This document shows positions 42,001 through 51,052 of a stretch of DNA of 64,000 nucleotides, piece by piece; position 1 is the first letter of the stretch; each line of letters opens with the position of its first letter. The DNA comes from Nymphaea colorata (lineage: Eukaryota; Streptophyta; Magnoliopsida; Nymphaeales; Nymphaeaceae). The translations under genes were made by a program, and so were the position numbers. The DNA lies in the NCBI RefSeq assembly GCF_008831285.2, contig NC_045149.1, positions 12,776,629 through 12,840,628 of the forward strand, written 5' to 3'. A model generated the notes under the pieces. That model was not told where the DNA came from. It saw nothing but the letters and a program-made list of their open reading frames with translations, and did no database searches.

Positions 42001-45000
42001 GACAGTATATGACTTTTTTAGGTAAGCTTATATTCAAGTAATTAAGTCTTTTCATCTCTCGTTATACTTAATTTATCTTCTAGAGGCATTTAGAAAGATA
42101 CAACTGTCTTGACAAAAATTCATTAGGTTCATCACCTATGAACTTCGATGCAAAACATCATCCGAAGATGAGGGTCAATCATTGAAGGACTTAGAAGAAA
42201 TACAATCAAGGCAATTTGTATATTTCTAAATGCCTCCAGAAGATAAATTAAGGATAACAAAAGATGGAAATACTTTATTACTTGCATCTGAGCTTACCTA
42301 AAAAATCATATATTCTCTACCTTAATAATTTTAGTCATTTGTGTCATTTTGATAATAATTATCACCATTAAGTACATGGTCAAGATAAACAATTAAATAC
42401 AATGGTAGATCTTATTATTGCTCTAGGAAAACTCTTAGAACAAAAAGAAAAATCTAATCGGATAATGTTAGACTCCTTAGTATGTTCTATATAGTCACGA
42501 AACCAATTATTAAAAGTTCTAAGTTCAAACTTGGATTACCAAAGGTCTCAAATGAATGATCTAACCAAAACATTCAAAGAATAGAATTCCTATGATAGAA
42601 GAAAAAACATTTAGTTAAACACCAGACATTTACTCTAAACACAACAGTATATATAGTTATAAACAAACTTTCAGAAAAGTTTGATGAAATCAATTAGAAG
42701 ACATGACTAAAAATCTTGAAAATATAGTGTTAACCTAATGGAAGAAGATTTACTATTAATAGAACCAACAAATAAAAAGTTACAAATAAATGGAATCAAA
42801 ACTACATTTAAATATACAAAATATGAAGGTGCTTCTCAATTAGATAAGGAGTACCCAAAATTGTTCAATTTAGTAATCAGTTTACTATGTCAAGTTCTTA
42901 AAAACAAGAAGATATATAAATAAAATATGATAAATTATTAAAAGTTACTCGGTGAATCAAAAGCTGCTCTAAAGTATGATGAACTTATCAAGAAAATGAT
43001 AAGTTAAATCTTAAAACAGCTGAACCTAACATGTCCAAATTAAATAATAAATATTTGTTCAAGACGAACAAACCTAAAAATCAAGGAAGAATTTTAAACA
43101 TGGCAGCAGATGATCACAACTTTGGCCACAAGATATCGACCGGTAGAGTGCAATCATGATAAAAGACTATCTAAAGGCAAATCATGGACATAAAGATGTA
43201 ACAGAAATGATAGCATATCTAAAAACCCATTTAGGAGAATTTGCTACATCCCAACGGGAAGCATACAAAAAATGCATCCCTAAAGAACTCGAAAATGACA
43301 TAACAATCGGAATAAATCCCTATAATTTTAGAATCCAAATGGTCTTAATAAGAACCAGCCCTAATGTAGGTATGGAAGAAACCCAAAAGGAAGCAGTTTG
43401 TTGACTAGAACAACTTAGCCTGACAAATTGGAACTATATTGAAGAATTCTTAAGGGCATACTATTTCTATACGGCAATCTCTAGAAACTCATATGAGACA
43501 TGAGGAAGACTTTTTTGTAAGCTTCTTGGAGCATTAGGTAAAGAAATGGTTGAAGGATGGAATGATTACATCTGGATTGATCAACCCTTATAAGTGTCCC
43601 AAATTATCGCCTACAGAATCAATTACATTTGTAAATGCTTAGAAAAGAAATGTAACAGTAAAAAACAGAGAAAAAAAGGAAAAAACATGGAAAACCCATG
43701 GAGAAGCACGCTCTTTCAAATGTGGTAGTGCTTTACTAACTTCACCTTCTACCTGCCCCTAGTTGTCTTGGAAGAATCTTTTGGGGGACCCTTTCAACCC
43801 TGGAGAAGAATCCATGTGATGTTTCATAACTGCCCAATAGATCTCTTCGACAATTATATGTGAGGGGAGAAAGTAATTTCCTCCCATGTGACAATGGGTC
43901 AGCACTGCATTATGAGGAAAGTTGGCCACTTGCACACCCTTGATTATATAGGGACCCACAATACTTGGTGCAAGCTTGAAGGAATTCATGTGCCTACATG
44001 ATCAAGGCAATACCCTTACACCCTCAATTTTATTTTTATGTCTTCCATTGGCAGTTTCAAAGAAGAACTTGGTGTTGGAATACCCTTCATTTGATCTGAG
44101 TTTTCTGCCTCATCAAATTTTTTTAGGTTTAAAGAGAAGATTAAGCTTGCTTTGCCATTACTTTCTGGCGAAATTGCTAGATCCTACATCTAATTCAACC
44201 TGAATATATTCCAACTTGGAGATAGTCAAGCAAATCTGGTCATTAAGGTGCTCCCATCACCCCCGGGCCTCCCCCACCACCAACCCTTGCCATCTCTATT
44301 ACTTTAGCCTATTATCCATAGCCTCTAGTTTACCAGTCAGTTACAACCCTCAACCCAATAGTCCCAACAATCTTTGATAATTTCTCTTGAGCCCAATAAA
44401 AATGAGATGAAATTTTGAACAATTTATAAATTAGTTTACATAGAAGATCACCTCTCATATACATGGATTAGAACAATGATAGCATTGTGATTTGATGTCA
44501 CAACCCAGTGGAAGATTGGGCATTGCATCAGCAGAAGCGTCAAAGCCACCTCTTATTGGCAAGATAGTTATCTAACCTACTCCTTACATTATGATACCCC
44601 AATTGTAAGTTTGACCAAGTGAATTGGGCCAATCAGCCCTTTATCTCAGTAAGCTCATTGTAGTTGATAAATCTTAAGAAGGCTGAGCATCCTATGCAGA
44701 GGCAAAATGACTTCTGCTCATTCTTAACATTTACACAAACCAAAGGAAATTATTGGGAGAAAATGAAATCAGTGAGCTCTGCAGCTGACATTCTCTGAGC
44801 ATGAAATATAGACTTAGACAATAGTAAAAGAGGTCACATCAATGATATTTTGAAATTTAAGAGCGATACTTCAATCATATTCCAATGATCTCTGCCCAAA
44901 TTTCTTCAGTGCTCCATCTAGGTATTATTTCATGATTTGGGGTCTCTTACTAACTTTTTAATTCAACCACTAATGAGTCAAATGTCGATAATAATAGCAA

Positions 45001-47721
45001 TCCCAGGTCTCCTAGAATTGATGACCATTTGCAGCTCATTTTTGTACTGCTTTACCCCCAACTCCTTCATGTTCCAGGAGAGACTTTCTTTGGGTAAGCA
45101 CCTCCTCGGTTCCCCCACCATATGCCTCCAAAGCTAATGATGGGAAGGTGTTCTTCTTCCCTCTTGAACTCAATCGTTAATGGGTCAGGTCAAGTTCCTT
45201 AGGTCTAGGGCCACACTCTTTTTGATAATCCCTTGCTTTGCTTCCTTATTTAAGGTGCTGGGTTTTCACCCTTTCCCCATTCATATTTGGCATCATTATG
45301 TCTAGCAGCATCAGTCATAGAGGTGAGGGCAGCTCTTTCAATGAAACTCTTGATATTTCAAAATGCTTTTTTTGTCTCCGAAGACTGCTGTTTTTTTCTT
45401 AGAGATCCAAATTTTGTAAGGTTAAACGCTTATAAAGCTTCTTGCGTTCACTATTAGCGCCTTCGAAACCTGGTGGGGGCTAAAATGAGCTGCAAAGTGT
45501 ATTGTTTTGCCACACCAAGAGCAAGCATTGTCACTTCATATATTCATTGGATTGTTCTATGACCCTGCCACAATTTCACATAAGTTCAACCTCAGACATA
45601 GGAGAAAAGCCAAAGATACTTCTATTTGTATTCTTGCAAAACCAAGTTCCCTATGTAATCAGTCTGGAAATATAATATGCTCCAACATAATCAGCTATGT
45701 TCATGGCTGCAGTCTCAGCAAACATTCACATGTCCCAGAAACAATCATAATTCCCCCACATATATTTCAATATAGTACAACAGAAAAGCCAAAACCTGAT
45801 TCTGTGTGGCTCCAAACCACAATGATAATGCCTATTAAGCCGGCGACAAAGGTTCTTGAAGATGCATGGTAGATCAAGACAGTGGCAGAGCCAGAAATTT
45901 TGACTATGACGGCATTAATCCAAAAGTTTCATACTTGGAGGGGCACCAACATATATAAGCAGTCAAATATTTGAAGGCAGCAATGCAAAAATAAAGGTAT
46001 TTTGTGGGGCTGGTTTGGGCAGCAATTGCCCACACAAGTTCTTACGTCGCTTCGCCACAGGATGAAGACCATGAACCACTTTTCAAAGTTTAAATTGCCA
46101 TAACCACGCCACAGCAACTCAGTTGAGGGAGTTTTTTCAAATTCACTGTCACATGCCAACTTCAATAGGGTTCGATACTAAAGGCAAAGAATTGGTGGCC
46201 AGGCAATGATGCAACCAAAAGCTCTCAAGTGGTGCACAAAATTCAGAATGCTCAGTTCGTCAAATGTAAATCTCATATGTTTCTAATTAAGTAAAACTAA
46301 AGGTTGCACATTGCCATCAATGCTGTAATTAAACATTCGTTTTTGTTTTTGTTTTTGTTTTTGTTATGGTGTTTAGAGATGCATCCTCGTCTATTGGCTA
46401 ATTCAAATCTATTTATATAACTAAAAAAACAATATTGCACACACACACATATATATGGACTAATTTGATCCTTGCATTTTATAGGAGATTCTATGAGAGA
46501 TTTAGTCATTCCCTTGAGCTGTGTTTGATTGCCTCTGGAATCTTAGATCCGAAGCGGATTTTAGATCCTTGCTTTTTAAAACCTAGGTTTGGAAACCGCT
46601 TTGTTTGGTGCACTCTCCTGTTTACTCTTGGGATCTTTCTCGCTCAAGCACAGACGGTGGGACTATGTGGAGTACATTCTCGGTTCGATTCTCAAAGATG
46701 CTATCCGGATGGTATGCAAAGGAATTGATTTGAGGACGACGTGGCCGAAGTGGCACCGTATGGAATTGCCCACCGAAGAAGACACTAGTTTGGTGCGTGG
46801 CAGCAACAAAATCATGTAGAAAGAAGAGAGCAGCCAATGTTGAAGGCGACGATGGCAAGCAGACCAACGAGAGGTCTTCCATCATCTTTCTCTCTCAACT
46901 CCATGTCTCTCTCTCTAACCCTCGACAATGGCAGCTGAGGGTTCAGATTTTCTTATAAAACCCTTGGCCATGGTGGCCGAGGGTTTTGTTTTTACGTAAA
47001 ATTAATTGGTTTAAAGGTTTCGTCAGATTTCATCTATCAAATTTTAATTTTGTTGTGATTTCTCCTCTGTTTAGTGTCTGTATTTAGCTGTCCTGTAATC
47101 TTTCCCTGTGTCGCCACTCTCTGTCCATGGCAAATCCATTGTCAACACGTCTATGAAAACATGGCAGCACATGCTGACACACATGTAGTCCCACATGGGT
47201 ACTATTTTAACATCATTTTATTAATTTTTAATTCTTTGAAATATTTTAAGAAAGATTATTTTAATATAAAAAGAAGAATTTTATTTTTTATTTTTGGGGA
47301 AAAAAAACTGCGTCCTGCCTCCCAGCTCCGGAACAAATGTACGAGTAATTTACATTTACTTGCCCTTATGACGTCTCTGCCTATCTTTCTCCTCCTTTGT
47401 GAAAGACACCGGTGCTTGGAAAAAGCAGAAACGATAGAAGACAACGCCCCAAAACAAAAGGAAAAAGCAGAAAGAGGGAAGGAAAAGGGGGAAGACTCAC
47501 TTGTTCCCCTTGATCTTGAACCACGCTTCTGCGCAGTGTTGGTGAACGAAGGCGAGGTCGTTCTTGCATTTGCATCCCAACTCCATGGCCGTCCCCCCTT
47601 CCTCCTCCTGATATTTTGCACCACCATGTCCATCACCCGCTCCCCCTCCTACTTCCAGAAGGCTCAGGTGGCAGATCCTGCACTTCTTCCCTGCATCCTC
47701 ACCTCTCTCCAAATCCTCCAT
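39026..47721 (-). CDS. RING-CH (RINGv/MARCH-type) E3 ubiquitin ligase, two coding exons, 8.2-kb intron
   Basis: Coding exons are 47,501-47,721 and 39,026-39,269 on the minus strand, joined in phase 2 into 154 residues. The donor is AACAA|GTGAGT and the acceptor GATTTGCAG|TGTG. Zinc ligands form a C4HC3 RING-CH: C14, C17 (KKCRICH), C50, C52 (GCKC), H60, C63 (VHQHC), C76, C79 (CEICGSTA). The last pair comes from the second exon, so the join is needed to complete the domain. W67 of the AEAWF helix is kept. Residues 81-125 are acidic and Pro-rich (PGPDPVPAPPDD). About 128-150 form one hydrophobic membrane segment (VLNFLLACMVFAFIVSWVF). The family transfers ubiquitin to membrane targets; the substrate is unknown. 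The ATG at 47,721 is preceded by an in-frame TAG. The intron is loaded with transposon debris. Confidence 0.88.
39420..39735. repeat. Dispersed element with gcaattgcccac motif
   Basis: Contains cgtgggcaattgcccacaca, then repeated tgccccttaat phrases, then a (GT)n run at 39,653-39,671. The phrases gttgcccacac and gagtgcccc also occur together at 16,690-16,780, so the two are copies of one small element. It lies in the RING-CH intron. Confidence 0.5.
39885..40035. mobile_element. MITE-like inverted repeat in the RING-CH intron
   Basis: Left ggttgtgtttgactaccaat with gagatccatggtgat is the approximate complement of right gatcaccgtggatcctagat with gcataacaaacttg. Two direct 14-bp units ggtgatatgatatta lie in the centre. 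Size about 145 bp. Confidence 0.5.
40036..40855. other. RING-CH intron, no feature recognised
   Basis: AT-rich sequence without open frames of interest. Confidence 0.4.
41200..42112 (-). repeat. Inverted repeat, left arm
   Basis: Reverse complement of 42,195-43,080. Matching phrases include caattaaatacaatg, ctcttagaacaaaaag, aatcggataatgttagactc, agtatgttctatatagtcac and tgaacctaacatgtc. By eye roughly nine in ten bases agree over the best 200 bp, with small gaps. The arms share at least one in-frame stop in the tatatagtc phrase. Confidence 0.88.
42195..43080 (+). repeat. Inverted repeat, right arm
   Basis: Partner of 41,200-42,112, separated by only about 80 bp. It begins at atcaaggcaatttgtat and loses similarity after aaatatttgttc at about 43,060. 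Each arm is about 0.9 kb. Confidence 0.88.
43156..43690 (+). pseudogene. Capsid-region-like relic downstream of the right arm
   Basis: One open segment of 82 codons (43,156-43,404) is followed after a TGA by further in-frame sequence with several more stops (about 43,500 and 43,590). The conceptual product is helical, rich in Lys and Glu, with a Trp-centred block and a Cys-bearing basic tail. The layout suggests a viral capsid region, but I could not match a named family with confidence. Confidence 0.35.
43700..45872 (-). mobile_element. LINE fragment 2 in the RING-CH intron
   Basis: Minus-strand remnant covering ORF1 C-terminus and the start of ORF2 of an L1-type LINE. At 45,530-45,490 a zinc-knuckle-like CSWCGKTIHFAAHF occurs. 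At about 45,085 the endonuclease opens with SWNMKELG (normally SWNVRGLG). At 44,760-44,560 follow SAFLRFINYNELTEIKG, FTWSN and RLDNYLANKRWL, the endonuclease block preceding the SDH motif. At about 44,075-44,030 a FFETANGRHKNKI stretch matches the linker before RT. Many stops. The RT itself is absent: the fragment ends at about 43,700 against the viral-like relic. Confidence 0.7.
45877..46062. mobile_element. Small inverted-terminal element (MITE-like)
   Basis: The left end cagtggcagagccagaaatt and right end cgtcgcttcgccacag are near-inverted copies (AGTGGCAGAGC against TGTGGCGAAGC). The interior includes gggcagcaattgcccacaca, relating it to the element at 39.4 kb. Non-coding. Confidence 0.5.
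46063..47500. other. 5' part of the RING-CH intron
   Basis: Contains a (TTTTTG)n run at about 46,338-46,363 and a segment at 46,515-46,620 rich in gatccgaagcgg/aaccgctttg inverted words that may be another MITE. The plus frames 46,435-46,728 and 47,074-47,772 are shadows or noise, the latter antisense to exon 1. Confidence 0.4.
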
Positions 47722-47778
47722 TCTCTCTTTCTCTCTCTACACTCAAGGCTTCATGATCTGCCCAACTTGTGATCTTAG

Positions 47779-48580
47779 CTGCCATTATCAAACGAAAATG
47801 AATCATTTAAAATGAAAAGGAAAAGAAGACTGAAAGGGGAAAGGTGATATACAGCAATTCCTGTTGGTCATACACAAGCAAAACCGGCTTCTGAAATAAA
47901 ATATTAATTTGTCCTCCCATGGCGGAAGAGCTCTGCGCTAATTATCAGTGTTAAGCAAATGATCCTTCTAATCCTCTGATTTTGACCCCCAATTCACCGC
48001 TACCACTTTCCTTAAATTGGATATCTATGAAGCGAATTGAAAACGAAGGAAACTTCCACAGGCAAGAGTTACAAAAAATAAGAAGTAATTACTCGGTGAC
48101 CAGACTATATTGATGTTAACAATCTCAGCGGCAATAATCATGTCAAGTTGGAAACTTGGAACTGCTTGAGAGAACACAGCTACGATTGTTTTGGTTTCAT
48201 CCCTTGAAATTGTGATTATTCCATCTGTGTCGGTTTCCTTACTCCTTGTTTCTTGGTAGTACGATCATCAATTAGTGGAGGAACAAGAAGAATCGGCAAT
48301 GGCGCACACACACACAGAGGGAGACAATTTGCGCCTTACCTCAGTCGAACAGACCTGAAGCAGAGTCGAGGAGGGAAGAGAGGAAGGAAGCTTCCTTGCG
48401 GAGAAACAAAGTGGGGAGGCTTCTGCAGCCTCCGGAATTCTTCTTCTAGGGGAGGGGAAGCAGTTGGGTGGGTATTGATCTCCTGCTCTTATTCCAGATT
48501 CTCATTCTTTCACGGTGTCGGCGGCAGACCAAAGACCCTTAACATTGAAATACATGAAAATCTTTCCCCTCATCTTCCCT
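47779..48580 (-). other. Possible 5' UTR exon and intron of the RING-CH gene
   Basis: A strong donor GACTGAG|GTAAGG lies at 48,340/48,339 and an acceptor-like GATAATGGCAG at 47,779. Together they would splice a non-coding first exon (about 48,340-48,580) to the 5' UTR beginning at 47,778. A TATA-like TTTATATG lies at about 48,612-48,619 on the minus strand. The open plus frame at 48,253-48,717 overlaps and has no domain. The model rests on signals only. Confidence 0.4.
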
Positions 48581-48619
48581 CCGTCACGCTCTGTCTCTCT
48601 GCATCCCCACATATAAATG

Positions 48620-49512
48620 GATCGAATGAGACAGACAGACAATTGACAATCACAGTTATCCAATTGAACTTACTGAACGGTAATTTTCAAGATATTCTTT
48701 GCCCGATCAATAATTAACCACTTGCATGAGGGAGAGACATATCTATATATGTAGGAAAGCTGTTAAAAAATCCACATGCCTGAAACATCTTTACAGAAAT
48801 GAGTGTCACGATTCACATAATGAAAGCGGAAGCATTGTCATGCTCTCTCATGTACGTTGCACTCTTGATTAAAAAATCCCCTTCTTTCCTGCAAATTCTG
48901 TTCCTGTTCTCTGCAATCCGAATCGCGTCCTTCCTTTTATGCATTAGCAGAAAACGACTGACTGCGTTCGCTCCAACGGGTTTGGCATGGATGGTCGAGC
49001 CAGCAGCCGACGCAAGGTCCAACGCTGGTTTGATTTCCATAGCCAACATGCCCTGGCTTAAGAAGCCTAAGCGTGCATTGGCCTGGTGGGTACGGAGCTG
49101 GCTTGGAGTGTAACACCTTCAACGAGCGACAAAATCTATGGGCCTATGACTTTGTTCCCTCTCTGATACCAAAATCTAAAAAAAAATAAAAATTTATTGA
49201 TTTTTGCTATTTCTTTCTCCTCTCACCAAACTGGGTTAGTTCTAATCTTAAATGGTGTTATCTTTTGATCTTGAGTTTATTTGAAAGCGTCATTATAAAA
49301 TCTAAGTGAACTCGTTCTTATCCCCCTTCTCGCTTCTTCCCCTCCCTCCTCCATCTTTCTCTCTCTCTCTTTCTCTCTTCCTCTCTCCTTTATATTTATA
49401 TGACAAAAAGGCCTATCACTTTTTTCTTTCTTGTTTTTCTTTTAATTGTCTATCACATTGGATCGGAGGGTCCTATTTAGGTAGGTAAGTAACTTTGAAA
49501 AACTAGAGTCAC

Positions 49513-49514
<2 letters not shown>
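48620..49514. other. Upstream region of the RING-CH gene, no gene recognised
   Basis: Overlapping frames occur on both strands at 48,799-49,122 without known domains. A minus-strand TTGGTATCAGAGAGG at about 49,161-49,175 looks like a tRNA-Met primer-binding site, but no LTR could be confirmed on either side. A CT-rich stretch lies at 49,350-49,390. Confidence 0.35.

Positions 49515-49579
<65 letters not shown>
49515..49579 (+). repeat. (AT)n microsatellite, about 32 units
   Basis: Uninterrupted alternating AT of about 65 bp, likely hypervariable. Confidence 0.97.
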
Positions 49580-49580
<1 letters not shown>

Positions 49581-49631
49581 CAACTTAAATAAAAGACATA
49601 ATCATGATCTATTGACAATAACTATTAAAAT

Positions 49632-50018
49632 ATTTTTTTATACAACCTAACTTTATGGATGTAATCTTAACAGCTTAGATAAAGAACATGTATTAGGTTA
49701 GTCTTTTTTGGCTTTAATAAAGTTTTTTAATAATAAAAAATGAACGGCTCTTTTAATATCAATGTTTTCATAGTAGAAAAAAGCAAACTATGTTACGAAA
49801 ATAACTTGAATAAAAACATTGTTACATTTTTTATACAACCTAACTTTATGGATATAATCTTAAGAGCTTAGATAAAGAACATGTATTAGCTTAGTCTTGT
49901 TTGGCTGTAATAACGTTTTTTAATAATAAAAAATGAACGGCTATTTTAATATCAATGTTTTCATAGTAGAAAAAAGCAAACTATGTTACGAAAATAACTT
50001 GAATAAAAACATTGTTTA
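49632..50018 (+). repeat. Tandem duplication of a 193-bp unit
   Basis: The block from tacaacctaactttatggat (49,641) to ataaaaacattgtt recurs from 49,834 with few differences (for example gatgtaatc/gatataatc and ggcttt/ggctgt). Two units only, directly beside the AT microsatellite. Confidence 0.92.
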
Positions 50019-50834
50019 CATTTAATTACTGGTTAAGAACATGTTAGGATATATATATATATATATTACGCTGTTAGCTGCATTTCACATGCATTCATCT
50101 GTAATTTTTCTACAAATTTTGATGTTGGTGATTACCGACCCTTCGGGTCAAAGAAGATGTTCTCACAGTGAAAATAGCAGCTGCTTGGTTGCCAGAGTAC
50201 CTATGCATGACTCGTCCACACCCATACGAGCTGATCAACAACTTGAACAGATAAAATGTTATATGATTTCTTAGAATAATTTTGCAGGGCCAAGAAGTGG
50301 AGCTCCACCACTGGTTCCTTGGCAGTAAGCTCACTAAATCAATCAGCTTTTAATGAATTTAAGCACCGAAGGGTTATAAATTAGTAAGCTTTTATGGGTT
50401 TCAAGATAAATTAATGAATTTCATTATAAAATAATAATTTGATAGACTGGGACAAGAGACACACAAAAAATACTCTTAATTCGGTTGGAGGACGAATGGT
50501 TTAAGGGTGATTTCGCCCATCATGATCAGTACTCAATCTCTTTTGGCACTTGCGTTTCGCAGTGGTTTCCTTGTCTGGCCCATTTTAAGAATCTTTCGTT
50601 CCAAGGCAGCATACCATCAATACTGAGCAGTATAGTCAGAGGTAGTTGGTGAGATTGTTGGGCTAGCAGGCGTTTCTAGCGAACGTAACAAAGAAGAGGT
50701 TCTGATGAATGCAGTGAAGACTTTTATGACAGTAATGTGGTGAGATTTTTCTTCCAACTGCAAATATACGATATTGATTGTGTTAGTTGCTTCCTCAAGG
50801 TAGTGTCAAAAGGAGTATGAAGTAGATGATGAGC
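50019..50834. other. No gene recognised
   Basis: A short (AT)n at about 50,050-50,067 and scattered short frames. Nothing supported. Confidence 0.4.
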
Positions 50835-51052
50835 AGGGGGCGGAGGCAAGGGGGGCCAGCAGGGGCCATGGTACCCCCTTAAAATTTTAGAAAATAAAAA
50901 TTTTACTTGTAAATTTTAAAAATTTTACTTGTAAATTTTAAAAATTTTAGTTTTGCCAACATAAAAATTTTGAAGGATTATATTTTAGCCTATTAAAATT
51001 TTGAAACTATAGCCCGGCCCTGCAACAAAAAATTTCAAGCTTTGCCCCTGAT
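50835..51052 (+). mobile_element. Family E element with terminal inverted repeats (best copy)
   Basis: The left end cagggggcggaggcaagg and right end caagctttgcccctg are near-inverted (CAGGGGCGGAG against CAGGGGCAAAG). Direct gatgatga words lie on both sides and could be a target duplication, although they are low-complexity. The interior is AT-rich with a duplicated ttttacttgtaaattttaaa segment. Related copies at 31.2, 31.7 and 33.3 kb. Confidence 0.55.

Larger units (their letters stand above)
40856..43700. mobile_element. Degenerate viral or retroelement relic, possibly pararetrovirus-like
   Basis: About 2.8 kb of AT-rich, Lys/Asn/Glu-biased former coding sequence, arranged as two head-to-head pieces: minus strand from about 42,110 to 40,860 and plus strand from about 42,195 to 43,690. 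The plus piece extends into a block with a Trp-containing helical stretch (about 43,420-43,530) and a Cys/Lys-rich tail (about 43,620-43,690) that recalls capsid-region sequence of plant Caulimoviridae. The minus piece ends in a short acidic frame (40,879-41,145). Every frame is broken by several stops. No reverse transcriptase, movement-protein or protease motif was found, so the family is uncertain. It could instead be a gag-like relic of another retroelement. It is an old, dead copy. Confidence 0.4.

Noticed and set aside
44498-44520. tgtcacaacccag as a possible LTR A 5' end
   Set aside because: It is the complement of the LTR A terminus in form, but no further LTR A sequence follows and it lies in LINE endonuclease sequence.
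47074-47772. 232-codon plus-strand frame over the RING-CH first exon
   Set aside because: It is antisense to exon 1, which has zinc ligands, an upstream stop and a consensus donor. The plus frame has no domain and a biased composition.
49155-49200. tRNA-Met primer-binding-site-like sequence on the minus strand (TTGGTATCAGAGAGG)
   Set aside because: No LTR with TG/CA ends could be paired with it and no internal retroelement coding follows. May be chance or a remnant.
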